Shown here: positions 50,504 to 60,066 of the stretch, one piece after another | Position numbering within the stretch: position 1 is the first letter of the stretch | How the letters are laid out: each line of letters begins with the position of its first letter | Assembly (NCBI GenBank): GCA_021808665.1 | Contig: JAKBBA010000020.1 | Location: 1-63,889 of the forward strand | Reading direction: 5' to 3' | Origin: Actinomycetes bacterium | GTDB taxonomy: Bacteria > Actinomycetota > Acidimicrobiia > Acidimicrobiales > Palsa-688 | DNA: 63,889 nt | Position numbers and translations under genes: made by a program | Notes under the pieces: generated by a model | Database searches by the model: none | What the model was told of the DNA's origin: nothing | The model's input: only the letters and a program-made list of their open reading frames with translations

Positions 50504-51664
50504 TCAGTGGAACGCGTCGGCGATGGCCCGCACTGCTGACGTGAGGATCGACTTGGACGTGGCGAAGTTGAGCCGCACGTGCCCCGGCCCGTCCCCCCGG
50601 AACGGCGACCCGGGGTTTGTCGCCACACGGGCCTCGCGCCGGATGACGTCGGCGGCTTCGCCTTCTAGGCTAAAGGCGCTGAAGTCCAACCAGGCGAGGT
50701 AGGTGGCCTGTGGGACGGTGTAGCCGACCTCGGGCAGGGAGTCGTCCAGCAGGTCGCCAAGCAGACGCCGGTTGGAGTCGAGGTACACGAGCAGCTCGTC
50801 GAGCCACTCCTCGCCGTCCCTGTAGGCGGCGAGCGACGCGCGGATACCGAAAGTCGACGCTCCGTGGCTCCTGATCGGCGGGACAGCCTTCCAGCGGCGC
50901 ATGTCCGCCTCGTTGGTGAGGATCATCTGCGCGCATTTCAACCCGGGCAGGTTCCACCCTTTGGAGGCTGACACCAGGGTCACGGAATGCCCCGCCGCCA
51001 CCGGGGAGATAGACGCGTAAGGGACGTGGCGTTCGCCGGGGTAGGTGAGCGGGCCGTGGATCTCGTCTGAGACGACCCGCGCCTGGTAGCGCTCGACGAC
51101 GTCGCAGAGACCGGCGAGCTCCTCGGCGCTGTAGGAACGCCCGAGGGGGTTGTGGGGGTTGCACAAGATGACGCTCCCCGCGCCCGCCTCGAATGCTGCG
51201 GCTATCCCGTCGAGGTCAAGTCTACGCAGATCCCCCTCTTTTGAGTTCGGGACCTCGACGACGGGGCGGCGAAGGGCGGCGAGAACGTCGAAGAAAGGCA
51301 TGTAGGCAGGTGTCGGGACAACCACCGGGGATGCCGCTGGGGTGAAAGCGTCCAACGCGAGATCGACGCCTCTGAGAACGTCGGGTAGTGTGCGCACCCC
51401 GGCCGGGTCGATCTCCCAGCCGTAGCGTTTCCTCTGCCAGCCGGCCACCGCTTCGGGTAGCCCGCTGTCGGACCCTTCGAAGGGGTAGCCGACCTCCTCG
51501 CGTTCGACCGCCGATCTTAGAGCGTCGAGCACGACCGGGGCGGTACGGAAATCCATCTCCGCCACCCAGAGGGCTAACACGTCAGGCCCGTAGAGAGACC
51601 ATTTGAGAGTTCCCCGTCGTAGCTGGCCTTCGACTGTAACGTCGTCGAAATCGAATGAGGGCAT
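50504..51664 (-). CDS. PLP-dependent aminotransferase/C-S lyase, MalY/PatB family
   Basis: A 386-residue fold-type I PLP enzyme. MalY/PatB features: KWSLYGPDVLALWVAEMDFRTAPVVLDAL at the N terminus, PTPAYMPFF, CNPHNPLGRSYS, VVSDEIHGPLTYPG, and the Schiff-base lysine in SASKGWNLPGLKCAQ, with RLNFATS binding the carboxylate. Members cleave cystathionine or cysteine conjugates (beta C-S lyase) or act as aminotransferases. Nine bases downstream of glgC and 16 upstream of nei. Exact activity cannot be told from sequence. Confidence 0.92.
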   Translation of the reverse strand: MPSFDFDDVTVEGQLRRGTLKWSLYGPDVLALWVAEMDFRTAPVVLDALRSAVEREEVGYPFEGSDSGLPEAVAGWQRKRYGWEIDPAGVRTLPDVLRGVDLALDAFTPAASPVVVPTPAYMPFFDVLAALRRPVVEVPNSKEGDLRRLDLDGIAAAFEAGAGSVILCNPHNPLGRSYSAEELAGLCDVVERYQARVVSDEIHGPLTYPGERHVPYASISPVAAGHSVTLVSASKGWNLPGLKCAQMILTNEADMRRWKAVPPIRSHGASTFGIRASLAAYRDGEEWLDELLVYLDSNRRLLGDLLDDSLPEVGYTVPQATYLAWLDFSAFSLEGEAADVIRREARVATNPGSPFRGDGPGHVRLNFATSKSILTSAVRAIADAFH

Positions 51665-51673
51665 CGCTCTGGT

Positions 51674-52900
51674 TCAGAGACCGACCTTGAGCCCTTTGGG
51701 TACCACCACGATCCCGTCGCCTGTAAGGGTGAACCCGCGGGCTCTGTCCTCCTCCTCGTCCACGCCTACCCGCGCTCCGGGGCCGACGAGCACGTTCTTG
51801 TCGAGAATGGCGTTGCGGACAGTAGCGGACTCGCTCACAAAGCAGCGGTTCATTAGCACCGAGTCGGTTACGTGGGCCCGGTTCTCTACTCTCACCCCGG
51901 GGAACAGGACCGACCGTTCGACGGTAGCGTCGGACACGATCGCCCCCTGAGAAGCCAGAGAATCGACCATGCGGCTGCGGTGGTGCACGACCTTCGCCGG
52001 TGGCAGCGGTGAAGGAAGCGTGTGTATCGGCCAGTCCAGGTTGTAGAGGTTGAACACGGGGTGCACCGACACCAGGTCCATCGTCGCGTCGTAGTAGGCG
52101 CGGATGGTCCCCACGTCCCGCCAGTAGCCCCTGTCACGTTCTGTCGCCCCGGGCACGACATTGTCCTTGAAGTCGTAGACCTCGCAGTCCCCGCTGGCGA
52201 CGAGCCTGGGGATGATCGACCCGCCCATGTCGTGCACCGAGCTTTCGTCGGCAGCGTCAGCTCTGACAGCGTCGATCAGCGCCTCCGCGCTAAAGCAGTA
52301 GTTGCCCATCGACGCGAGGATCTCTTCTGGCGAGTCAGCCAGCGGACGGGCGTCGGAGGGCTTCTCCCGGAACGCCGTGACCGTAGCTGACCCGTCCGTC
52401 TCGATAACTCCGAACTGGGAGGCGTCACGCAGCGGAGCCCTGATCCCGGCTATCGTCGCCGCAGTTCCGGAACCGATGTGCTGGTCGAGCATCTGGCTGG
52501 GGTCCATCCGGTAGATGTGGTCCGCTCCGAAGACCAGAACGTAGTCAGGTCGCTCGTCGAATATCAGGTTCAGGTTCTGGTGGATGGCGTCCGCCGAGCC
52601 TTGATACCAGTAAGGGCCGAGCTGCTGCTGGGCGGGCACTGGCGTCACGTAGTTGCCGAGCAGCGACGACATCCGCCAGGTAGTGGTGATGTGACGGTCG
52701 AGACTGTGACTTTTGTACTGGGTCAGCACGACAATGTGGCGGAAGTCGGCGTTGACCAGATTGGACAGGACAAAGTCGATGATCCGGTAGCTACCCCCGA
52801 AAGGTACCGCCGGCTTAGCGCGTTGGTCGGTGAGAGGGGACAGCCGCGTGCCTTTACCCCCGGCCAACACGATAGAGAGCACACGCTGGCCTCGTATCAT
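51674..52900 (-). CDS. glgC: Glucose-1-phosphate adenylyltransferase
   Basis: A 408-residue ADP-glucose pyrophosphorylase. Motifs: [85 protein letters not shown], and a C-terminal left-handed beta-helix. It makes ADP-glucose for glycogen and maltose-1-phosphate synthesis. ATG 52900 ([15 protein letters not shown]) is the conserved start; the open frame runs 130 codons further upstream, antisense to glgM, which is not coding. Divergent from glgM with 63 bases between starts. Confidence 0.95.
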   Translation of the reverse strand: MIRGQRVLSIVLAGGKGTRLSPLTDQRAKPAVPFGGSYRIIDFVLSNLVNADFRHIVVLTQYKSHSLDRHITTTWRMSSLLGNYVTPVPAQQQLGPYWYQGSADAIHQNLNLIFDERPDYVLVFGADHIYRMDPSQMLDQHIGSGTAATIAGIRAPLRDASQFGVIETDGSATVTAFREKPSDARPLADSPEEILASMGNYCFSAEALIDAVRADAADESSVHDMGGSIIPRLVASGDCEVYDFKDNVVPGATERDRGYWRDVGTIRAYYDATMDLVSVHPVFNLYNLDWPIHTLPSPLPPAKVVHHRSRMVDSLASQGAIVSDATVERSVLFPGVRVENRAHVTDSVLMNRCFVSESATVRNAILDKNVLVGPGARVGVDEEEDRARGFTLTGDGIVVVPKGLKVGL

Positions 52901-52963
52901 CGTCTCTACCGTACATCGTCTCGGACGGGGCGCGGCACACCCCCGGCCGGTTAGCGTTGGGCC

Positions 52964-54154
52964 ATGCGCGTAGCACTCTTCACTAGGGAGTTCCCACCCG
53001 ACGTATACGGCGGCGCCGGGGTGCACGTCGAGTACCTGGCTGACCACCTTTCCCGACGCTGCGACCTGTCCGTGCTGTGCTTCGGACAGGCCCGCCCGGG
53101 TGTCACCGCCGCCGAGGCCGACCCGATGCTCGCCGGGGCGAATGCGGCCCTGAAGGCGCTGTCGACGGACCTGCGTCTGTGCGCCGCCGCCGCCGGCTGC
53201 GAACTGGCCCACTCCCACACGTGGTATGCGAATCTCGCCGGGCACCTGGCCAAGCTTCTCTACGGGGCGCCGCACGTCGTGACGAGCCACAGCCTCGAAC
53301 CTCGACGTCCGTGGAAGGCCGAGCAGCTGGGCGGCGGGTACGCCCTGTCGAGCTGGGCGGAACGGACCGCAATCGAGGCCGCTGACGCCGTGATCGCTGT
53401 GTCAGCGGCGATGCGCGCCGACATCCTCGACTGCTACCCGGCGCTAGCCGCCGACCGCGTGACCGTCGTCCACAACGGGATTGACACCGACTTCTACGAG
53501 CCTGATCCCGCCACCGACGTAGTCGATCGTCTCGGCATGGACCCGACACGCCCGAGCGTCGTCTTCGTAGGGCGAATCACCCGCCAGAAAGGCTTGGAGC
53601 ACCTCCTCGCAGCCGCCCGACATCTCGACCCGCGGGCGCAGCTGATCCTTCTGGCGGGAGCCCCCGACACCGCCGAGATAGCGGCACAGACCGAAGCCGC
53701 AGTCGATTCGCTCGCCCGAATCCGCGACGGTGTCGTTTGGGTCAGAGAGATGCTCCCCAAAGAGCAGGTGATCCAGGTTCTGACCCACGCGACGGTGTTC
53801 TGCTGTCCGTCGGTTTACGAGCCGATGGGTATCGTGAACTTGGAGGCGATGGCCTGCGAGACCGCCGTCGTAGCGACCGCTACCGGGGGTATCCCCGAGG
53901 TTGTCGCCGACGGCGAGACGGGCCTGCTCGTGCCGATCGAACAGGACGAGCCGGGTGGACCTCCGAGAGACCCGGACGCTTTCGCTGTTCAGATGGCCGG
54001 CGCTCTAAACAGTCTCCTCGGCGATCCAACCCGGGCGGCCTCGCTCGGCCAGGCGGGGAGAGCGAGGGCTATAGAGCTTTTCTCCTGGGAGGCTATCGCC
54101 GAGCGGACCATGGGCGTGTACCGCCGGGTTTTACAAGCCGGTGGTCACTCGTAG
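52964..54154 (+). CDS. glgM: Actinobacterial-type glycogen synthase / alpha-maltose-1-phosphate synthase (GT4)
   Basis: A 396-residue GT-B glycosyltransferase. [31 protein letters not shown] is the N-terminal nucleotide-sugar motif; [49 protein letters not shown], and [34 protein letters not shown] complete the GT4 fold with E-x7-E. It uses ADP-glucose from GlgC; actinobacterial members form maltose-1-phosphate. Its 3' end overlaps the convergent monooxygenase gene by 10 bases. Confidence 0.93.
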   Translation: MRVALFTREFPPDVYGGAGVHVEYLADHLSRRCDLSVLCFGQARPGVTAAEADPMLAGANAALKALSTDLRLCAAAAGCELAHSHTWYANLAGHLAKLLYGAPHVVTSHSLEPRRPWKAEQLGGGYALSSWAERTAIEAADAVIAVSAAMRADILDCYPALAADRVTVVHNGIDTDFYEPDPATDVVDRLGMDPTRPSVVFVGRITRQKGLEHLLAAARHLDPRAQLILLAGAPDTAEIAAQTEAAVDSLARIRDGVVWVREMLPKEQVIQVLTHATVFCCPSVYEPMGIVNLEAMACETAVVATATGGIPEVVADGETGLLVPIEQDEPGGPPRDPDAFAVQMAGALNSLLGDPTRAASLGQAGRARAIELFSWEAIAERTMGVYRRVLQAGGHS

Positions 54155-55674
54155 ATGAGGCATCCGTCGTCTAGGTCGACTTTCGCCAGAAGGTCTTTCT
54201 CGGACCAGTAGTCCTGGCTGTGCTGCCATTCCGGCTTGTCGCCGCGGCGTGGCATGAGGTGCACGGAGCGCATCATGTAGCCCGGGTTGAAGTTCTCTGG
54301 GTCGATCCAGTCGAGGATCTGCATGTCCTTGTCGGCTCCGTCCGAGCGGATCTGGGGTACTACGCTTCGAGCTCCGATCTGATCCATGTGGGAGAGCAGG
54401 CGGCACACGAAGTCCGCTACCAGGTCAGCCCGCAGCGTCCAGCTCGCCCTGAAGTACCCGAACACCCAGACCATGTTCGCCACACCGGTGAACATCATCC
54501 CCCTGTAAGTAACCGTCCGGGCGAAGTCGACCGGCTGACCGTCGACGGTGAAGTCGATGTCGCCCAGCACGCTCAGGTTGAAGCCGGTGGCTGTGACGAT
54601 CACATCAGCGAACAGTTCTTCGCCTGAAGCAAGGCGGATCCCCTTGGGGGTGAAAGTGTCGATCTCGTCTGTGACGACCGACGCCTTGCCCGCTGACACC
54701 GCCTTGAAGAGGTCCCCGTCGGGCAGGTAGGCGAGCCTCTGGCGCCACGGACGGTATCGGGGGGTGAAGTGGCGTTCGACGTCGAAGCCTTCGGGGAGTT
54801 GAGCGCGCACCGAGTTGATCAGTTCCGCCGCTAGGAAGTCGGGGTTGTCGAAAGACAGCTGGGTTATGGCCTGCTGGTCGTGGAGGATCTTCCTCCGGGC
54901 GATCTCGTGAACCCATTCTTCGGGGATGTCCAACTCGCGCAGCATGTCGGCCGTCTCGTTGCGGTTGGGTCCCGAAAAAAAGTATGTGGGGGAGCGCTGC
55001 AGGATCGTCACGTGGGCGCATTCGTCCGCGATCGCAGGGACGAGGGTGGCTGCGGTTGCGCCCGAGCCGATGACCACGACCTGCTTACCCGTCAGTTCGA
55101 ACCCTTCTGGCCAGGTCTGGGGGTGCACGATCGTGCCTTCGAATTCGTCCATTCCCGGCCAGTCAGGGGTGTAGCCCTCGGCGTGGCGGTAGTAACCCTG
55201 GCACATCCACAAGAAACCCGCCCTGACCTCGAAGGTGCTGCCTGTATCGGCGCGCTGCACTCTCAGCGTCCAGGCCTTGTCGACGCTTGACCATGAAGCG
55301 CTAAGCACCCGGTGCTGGTAGCGGATGTGAGCATCTAGATGGTTCTCTTCGATCACCTCGCCCAGGTAGGAGCGGATCTCGGCTGCCGTCGCTATCGGCG
55401 GGCCGACCCAAGGCTTGAAGCGGTAGCCGAAAGTGTAGAGGTCGCTGTCGGAGCGGACACCCGGGTAGCGGTGCACCAGCCAGGTTCCCCCGAAGCTTTC
55501 GAGGCTCTCCAGCACCAAGAACGTCTTGCCCGGAAGGCTGCTTTGTAGGTGGTGAGCAGCGCCGATCCCCGAGATTCCTGCTCCCACGATCACTACGTCG
55601 AAGGCTTCCGCGTCGACGCTCCCAGGGTCATGTTCTGCTGTCGGAATCATTTCCCCGGCCAAATCAGCTTCCAC
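54145..55674 (-). CDS. FAD-dependent (Baeyer-Villiger/EthA-like) monooxygenase
   Basis: A 509-residue flavoprotein. FAD-binding VVIVGAGISGIGAAHHLQ, FGGTWLVHRYPGVRSDSDLYTFGYRFKPW, NADPH-binding VVVIGSGATAATLVPAI, and VTATGFNLSVLG at the C terminus are shared with EthA-type BVMOs. It oxidises ketones or thio compounds with NADPH and O2. GTG 55674 has AGGAG at good spacing; ATG 55650 is an alternative. The product's last codons overlap those of convergent glgM. Confidence 0.92.
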   Translation of the reverse strand: MEADLAGEMIPTAEHDPGSVDAEAFDVVIVGAGISGIGAAHHLQSSLPGKTFLVLESLESFGGTWLVHRYPGVRSDSDLYTFGYRFKPWVGPPIATAAEIRSYLGEVIEENHLDAHIRYQHRVLSASWSSVDKAWTLRVQRADTGSTFEVRAGFLWMCQGYYRHAEGYTPDWPGMDEFEGTIVHPQTWPEGFELTGKQVVVIGSGATAATLVPAIADECAHVTILQRSPTYFFSGPNRNETADMLRELDIPEEWVHEIARRKILHDQQAITQLSFDNPDFLAAELINSVRAQLPEGFDVERHFTPRYRPWRQRLAYLPDGDLFKAVSAGKASVVTDEIDTFTPKGIRLASGEELFADVIVTATGFNLSVLGDIDFTVDGQPVDFARTVTYRGMMFTGVANMVWVFGYFRASWTLRADLVADFVCRLLSHMDQIGARSVVPQIRSDGADKDMQILDWIDPENFNPGYMMRSVHLMPRRGDKPEWQHSQDYWSEKDLLAKVDLDDGCLIYE

Positions 55675-55736
55675 TTGCGCCTCCTGTCAGCTTCGCCCAG
55701 GTTATCCACATCCGCCACGGCCCACATCCGCAACTG

Positions 55737-56228
55737 TCAGTCACGCTGACGGCGGAGCCCGTCGAGTGCTTCGCCGGCGACCCTCCAGGTCCGCCACTCG
55801 TCGAGAGGCGTAGCGCCAAGCGACTTGTAGAAGACCGCCGCCGGTTCGTTCCACTCGAGTACGTCCCATTCCATGCGCGCTAACCCCTGCTCGACGCAGA
55901 TAGAAGCGAGCCCCGCCATGAGGCGGCGGCCCAAGCCAGCTCGTCTGGCATCGGCTTGGACGTATAGGTCCTCCAGGTGCATACCCGGACGGCCCGTCCA
56001 AGTTGAGAACGTCCGGTACCACAGGGCGAGTCCGACGAGCTCGTGGGGACCTTCGGCTACCAAGGCCGACGCCGCCGGCTGCGGTCCGAACAGCGCAGAG
56101 TGCAGCAGGTTCACGTCGAGTTTCACTGCGTCGGGTTCCCGCTCGTAGGTCGCGAGCGCCTTGACGAGCCGCACGATCTCGGCCTCGTCTCCCTCGCGGG
56201 CGGGGCGGATCAGGGGGCTGTCTGTCAC
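55737..56228 (-). CDS. GNAT-family N-acetyltransferase
   Basis: A 163-residue acetyltransferase. PLIRPAREGDEAEIVRLVKALATYE is the N terminus of a diamine/SSAT-like subgroup; the acetyl-CoA motif is MHLEDLYVQADARRAGLGRRLMAGLA and the end motif DVLEWNEPAAVFYKSLGA, as in spermidine/thialysine acetyltransferases. Such enzymes acetylate polyamines or lysine analogues. GTG 56228 is chosen; ATG 56249 is an alternative. It is downstream of the rhodanese gene on the same strand. Confidence 0.85.
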   Translation of the reverse strand: MTDSPLIRPAREGDEAEIVRLVKALATYEREPDAVKLDVNLLHSALFGPQPAASALVAEGPHELVGLALWYRTFSTWTGRPGMHLEDLYVQADARRAGLGRRLMAGLASICVEQGLARMEWDVLEWNEPAAVFYKSLGATPLDEWRTWRVAGEALDGLRRQRD

Positions 56229-56254
56229 CCCGCCATCATCGCGGAACATCGCCG

Positions 56255-57082
56255 CTATTCGACCGGCCTCTCGGCGGCGTGGCTGTACTGGGACCATGAG
56301 CCCGGGTAGAGCCTTCCTGGGGGAAAGCCGGCGAGCTCGAGCGCGATCAGGTTGAAACACGCCGTCACTCCCGAACCGCAGTAGGACACGACAATGGTCG
56401 TGTCGTCCACGCCGACGGCCTCGAAGCGCTCCCGCAGCTTTGCGGCCTCCAGGACCCTGCCGTCAGCGTCGAGGTTCTGCCGGCAGGGAAGGCTCCGGGC
56501 TCCGGGGATGTGCCCCCGGCGCGGGTCGATCGGCTCGACGTCGCCGTCGAAGCGGCTGCGGTCGCGGGCGTCGAGGAGGAGCAGGCCCGGTCCTTCCAGG
56601 TCGTCGATGTCCACCAGTCGGTCGCTTGGCCATTCAACAGAGCTGAACACACCAGGTTTTCGGGTGACCTCACCGACGTCGAGGGGTCCCGCGTAGGCTT
56701 CTATCCCGCCGTCGAGCAGGGCAGCGTCGTGACCGGTAACTCGAAGCATCCACACCAGGCGCGCTGCGATCACACCCCCGGCGTCGTCGTAGGCGACGAC
56801 GGTCGTCGCGTCGGAGATCCCCGACCGGCGCATGCCCGCCGCGAAAACGTCCGGGGCGGGCAGGGGGTGCCGCCCTACCGGTGGGCCGCCCGGTCCCGCC
56901 AGGCAGCTTTCGAGGTCGACGAACACAGCACCGGGGATGTGCCCGCGAAGATAGGCTTCGTGTCCGCTGCGCCCGTCGAGGTACCAGCGAACGTCGGCTA
57001 AAACCACGTGGTCTGCACCCTCGGCGTTCGACGTCGCCTTGCGATCACTCAGCCATTGCATTGTGACGACCGGATCGACCAT
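56255..57082 (-). CDS. sseA: Thiosulfate/3-mercaptopyruvate sulfurtransferase (tandem rhodanese)
   Basis: A 275-residue tandem rhodanese. N-terminal inactive repeat: VLADVRWYLDGRSGHEAYLRGHIPGAVFVDLE; C-terminal active repeat: LLLDARDRSRFDGDVEPIDPRRGHIPGARSLP with catalytic Cys in VVSYCGSGVTACFNLIALELAG and the CGSGVTA loop typical of SseA-type 3-mercaptopyruvate sulfurtransferase. It transfers sulfane sulfur to cyanide or thiols. The DNA upstream of its start carries a 16-base tandem repeat. Confidence 0.92.
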   Translation of the reverse strand: MVDPVVTMQWLSDRKATSNAEGADHVVLADVRWYLDGRSGHEAYLRGHIPGAVFVDLESCLAGPGGPPVGRHPLPAPDVFAAGMRRSGISDATTVVAYDDAGGVIAARLVWMLRVTGHDAALLDGGIEAYAGPLDVGEVTRKPGVFSSVEWPSDRLVDIDDLEGPGLLLLDARDRSRFDGDVEPIDPRRGHIPGARSLPCRQNLDADGRVLEAAKLRERFEAVGVDDTTIVVSYCGSGVTACFNLIALELAGFPPGRLYPGSWSQYSHAAERPVE

Positions 57083-57126
57083 CGCCCGACTTTAGCCCCC
57101 CACCGATTTGGGCCCCGGACCGGTCC

Positions 57127-57170
57127 CGCTCGACGGCCGCCCCGCTCGACGGCCGCCCCGCTCGACGGCC
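57127..57170. repeat. 16-bp tandem repeat
   Basis: The unit CGCTCGACGGCCGCCC occurs at 57127-57142 and 57143-57158, with a partial third copy CGCTCGACGGCC to 57170. It lies between the acyl-CoA synthetase stop and the rhodanese start and matches neither gene. Slippage is likely; a role is unknown. Confidence 0.8.
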
Positions 57171-57172
57171 CC

Positions 57173-58699
57173 TCAGCGCAACGGGCTGCCCCAGTCGGCC
57201 TGGTCGCGAACGGTGGCCTTGAGGACCTTCCCGCCCGGGTTGCGCGGCAGCGGGTCGGTTCGGACCACGACGTACTGGGGTACTTTGAAGTCGGCAAGGC
57301 GGGTCCTGGCGAAGCGGACCAGTTCCGCCGGGTCGACGCTGCGACCGGGCCGGGGTACCACTACGGCGCCTACTTTCTCGCCCATCATCGTGTCCGGCAC
57401 TCCGACGACCGCCGCTTCGAAGACGTCGGGGTGACAGACCAGGGCGTTCTCGACTTCGACGCAGTACACGTTCTCGCCTCCCCGGTTCACCATGTCCTTT
57501 TTGCGGTCGACGATCTGGCAGAAGCCGTCGCTGTCGAGCCGGGCGATGTCACCGGTGTGCAACCAGCCGCCGACGAACGCCTCCGCTGTCGCTCCGGGTT
57601 TGCCCCAATATCCGGCTACCACGTTCGGTCCTCTTACCAGCAGCTCCCCCGCTCCGGTCGCGGGGTCCACGTCCGCGAGGTCCAGTTCGACGGGCGGTGC
57701 GGCGAAACCGACTGTCTCAGCGCGCGAGTGTGCCCAGTCGTGGGGCAAGAAGGTAGCCACCGACGAGGTCTCGGTAAGGCCGAACCCGTTGCCCAGCTTG
57801 GCATTCGGGAAAGCTTCGAGCATTCGGGCGACCTGCTCGGGGGGTGTCGGAGCCCCGCCGTAGGTCACCCAGCGGATCCCGGACAGGTCGAAGTCGGCGA
57901 AGTTGGGTTGGGTCATCGCAAGCCACAGGATCGCCGGAACAGAGGTGACCAAGTTGATGCCCTCTTGGACTGACACCGCCAAGAAGCGTTGGACGTCGAA
58001 AGACGCCATGACGACGGTCGTTCCTCCCAGGCGCAGCGTCGGCAGCAGCTGGCTGTTGCAGCCCGTCACGTGGAACAGCGGAACTGACACCAGGTTGCGT
58101 AGCTCTCCCTCGGGAAGGTCCATGAGGCGCCGGCAGGTCTCGACGTTCGACAGGAAGTTCTCGTGGGTGGTGACTGCCCCTTTGGGGAAGCCCGTCGTTC
58201 CGCTCGTGTAGAAGATCGCCGCCGGGTCTGCGGGTTGCAGGTTCTCCCGGACTGTGGGCGGTCCTTCTGGCATCGCCCGGCCCGGCTCGAAGACGTATCG
58301 CGCCTGGGAGTCGTCTAGGACGTAGGCGACTTCGGGCTCGGACAGGCGAGTGTTGACCGGGACCGCTATAGCGCCGGCCATCATCGACGCGAACAAGGCT
58401 ACGCACCAGTCGACTCCGTTCCCCAGGCGGATCGCAACTCGGTCTTTAGGTTTGACTCCCTCTTGGACCAGTCCCCCGGCCACCCGGCGGGACCGGTCCC
58501 ACAGCTGTCTGTATGTGAGCCGCTCCCCCCCGTCCTCCACGACCGCCTCATGGTCGGCGAAACGATCGACGCTCGCCGAAAGCATCTCGACCACCGAGGT
58601 CGCCAGGCCGCCGTACGCCAGTACTCCGTCGGCGCGCCTGTCGATCCCGGACATGTCGAAAGGTTCGATCGCTGCCTTCAGTCCCTGCTTTTCCACCAT
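57173..58699 (-). CDS. AMP-forming acyl-CoA synthetase
   Basis: A 508-residue ANL ligase: IFYTSGTTGFPKGAVTTHENF P-loop, PLFHVTGCNSQLLP, GFGLTETSSVATFLP, GWLHTGDIARLDSDGFCQIVDRKKDMVNRGGENVYCVEVE and the catalytic lysine in LPRNPGGKVLKATVRD. It belongs to the long-chain/aromatic acyl-CoA ligase group, distinct from the ligase at 35079. ATG 58699 (MVEKQGLKAAIEPFD) is chosen; the 236 upstream codons open in this frame are antisense to the MDR gene. Separate from other acyl-CoA genes. Confidence 0.93.
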   Translation of the reverse strand: MVEKQGLKAAIEPFDMSGIDRRADGVLAYGGLATSVVEMLSASVDRFADHEAVVEDGGERLTYRQLWDRSRRVAGGLVQEGVKPKDRVAIRLGNGVDWCVALFASMMAGAIAVPVNTRLSEPEVAYVLDDSQARYVFEPGRAMPEGPPTVRENLQPADPAAIFYTSGTTGFPKGAVTTHENFLSNVETCRRLMDLPEGELRNLVSVPLFHVTGCNSQLLPTLRLGGTTVVMASFDVQRFLAVSVQEGINLVTSVPAILWLAMTQPNFADFDLSGIRWVTYGGAPTPPEQVARMLEAFPNAKLGNGFGLTETSSVATFLPHDWAHSRAETVGFAAPPVELDLADVDPATGAGELLVRGPNVVAGYWGKPGATAEAFVGGWLHTGDIARLDSDGFCQIVDRKKDMVNRGGENVYCVEVENALVCHPDVFEAAVVGVPDTMMGEKVGAVVVPRPGRSVDPAELVRFARTRLADFKVPQYVVVRTDPLPRNPGGKVLKATVRDQADWGSPLR

Positions 58700-58838
58700 G
58701 GCGTCACCCCGACCTGGCCGTTGGACTTGTACGGGATCGAATCTAGCTAACCGTGCTCCGAGCATGCGTCGGGTATTCCCAGACAGTCGGCGGGTACTAC
58801 AGTCGGGTTTTTCTAGCCGACGCTGCGAGGACTCCCCC

Positions 58839-60014
58839 ATGACCGAGACTTTCCCGACGAAATCGCTGCAGCTGTCTTCGCTCGTCGAGCACCTCGACGG
58901 CTGGGGGCTCCCAGCCGAGGGCCAAGGAGGTCGGGTGGTGATGTTCCTCGACGAGGTGGAGGTCGCCCCTCCCGGTGACGACGAGGTGATCGTCCGGGTC
59001 GAGGCGGCCCCGATCAACCCGTCCGATCTAGGTTTAGCCTTCGGCGGGGCCGACATTTCTGCTGCAGTGTCGGAGGGAACGCCAGTTAGGCCGGTGATCA
59101 GCGCCCCGATCGCAGCTTCGGTCATGCGGTCAGCTGTCGGGCGGGTCGGGATGGCCCTGCCGGTCGGAAATGAAGGAGCGGGCACGGTAGTGGCCGCCGG
59201 GTCCTCCGAAGCGGCACAGGCTTTGCTGCACAAGACCGTTGCCGTGGCCGGCGGGGGCATGTACTCCCAGTACCGTCGGGTGAAAGCTTCGATCTGCGCC
59301 GAGCTGCCCGAGGGCACCTCGGCGGTCGAAGGGGCGTCGTCGTTCGTGAACCCTATGACGGTGCTCGGAATGCTCGAAACGATGAGAATGGAAGGCCACA
59401 CGGCCATCGTCCATACTGCCGCCGCGTCGAACCTCGGTCAGATGCTCAACCGTGTCTGCATCGACGAAGGCGTCCCGCTGGTGAACGTCGTGCGCCGCGC
59501 CGGCCAGCAGGACCTCCTGCGCGAGGCCGGAGCCAAGTACGTTTGCAACACCGAATCGGACACTTTCATGGCCGACCTGACAGAAGCGATTGCTGCGGCA
59601 TCCGCGACGCTGGGCTTCGACGCCGTAGGCGGCGGCAGGCTCGCCGGTCAGATCCTGGCCGCCATGGAAGCGGCGGCCGTAGCGAAGATGCCCGCCTTCA
59701 GCCGTTACGGGTCGGACACTCACAAGCAGGTGTACATCTACGGCTCGCTGGATCGCGGGCCTACCGAGTTGCACAGGAGCTTCGGCATGTCGTGGGGACT
59801 CGGAGGGTGGCTGCTGACACCGCTGCTCGCCAAGATCGGACCCGCAGCGGTCGACGCTATGAGACGAAAGGTCACCTCGAACCTCAAGACACTCTTCGCT
59901 AGTTCATACACCCGTGAAGTTTCTCTCGCCGAGGCCCTCAGCCTCGATGCTGTCAAGGATTACGCCCGTCAGGGGACCGGCTCGAAGTACCTGATCAGAC
60001 CGCATTTGGCCTAG
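58839..60014 (+). CDS. MDR-family zinc-binding dehydrogenase/quinone oxidoreductase-like protein
   Basis: A 391-residue medium-chain reductase. The N-terminal GroES-like domain contains GDDEVIVRVEAAPINPSDLGLAFGG and VGNEGAGTVVAAG; the Rossmann domain is GHTAIVHTAAASNLGQMLNRVCIDEGVPLVNVVRR, where the usual glycine-rich GAGG motif is AAASNLG. GFDAVGGGRLAG follows. It is longer than standard QOR (about 330) because of an insertion around residues 70-95. Catalytic zinc ligands are not evident, which suggests an NADPH:quinone/enoyl reductase. ATG 58839; divergent from the acyl-CoA ligase. Confidence 0.87.
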   Translation: MTETFPTKSLQLSSLVEHLDGWGLPAEGQGGRVVMFLDEVEVAPPGDDEVIVRVEAAPINPSDLGLAFGGADISAAVSEGTPVRPVISAPIAASVMRSAVGRVGMALPVGNEGAGTVVAAGSSEAAQALLHKTVAVAGGGMYSQYRRVKASICAELPEGTSAVEGASSFVNPMTVLGMLETMRMEGHTAIVHTAAASNLGQMLNRVCIDEGVPLVNVVRRAGQQDLLREAGAKYVCNTESDTFMADLTEAIAAASATLGFDAVGGGRLAGQILAAMEAAAVAKMPAFSRYGSDTHKQVYIYGSLDRGPTELHRSFGMSWGLGGWLLTPLLAKIGPAAVDAMRRKVTSNLKTLFASSYTREVSLAEALSLDAVKDYARQGTGSKYLIRPHLA

Positions 60015-60066
60015 CTAACCGGCGGGTGGCGTTTCGCTTCGAGCGGCCGGCTGGTAGGTTCCGGGG

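Noticed and set aside
52901..53290. 130-codon N-terminal extension of glgC
   Set aside because: Lies antisense to the glgM coding start, and GlgC begins at the conserved [12 protein letters not shown] region right after ATG 52900.
58700..59407. 236-codon N-terminal extension of the acyl-CoA ligase at 57173
   Set aside because: Antisense to the MDR dehydrogenase; the composition is that of a shadow frame and the ligase domain begins after ATG 58699.
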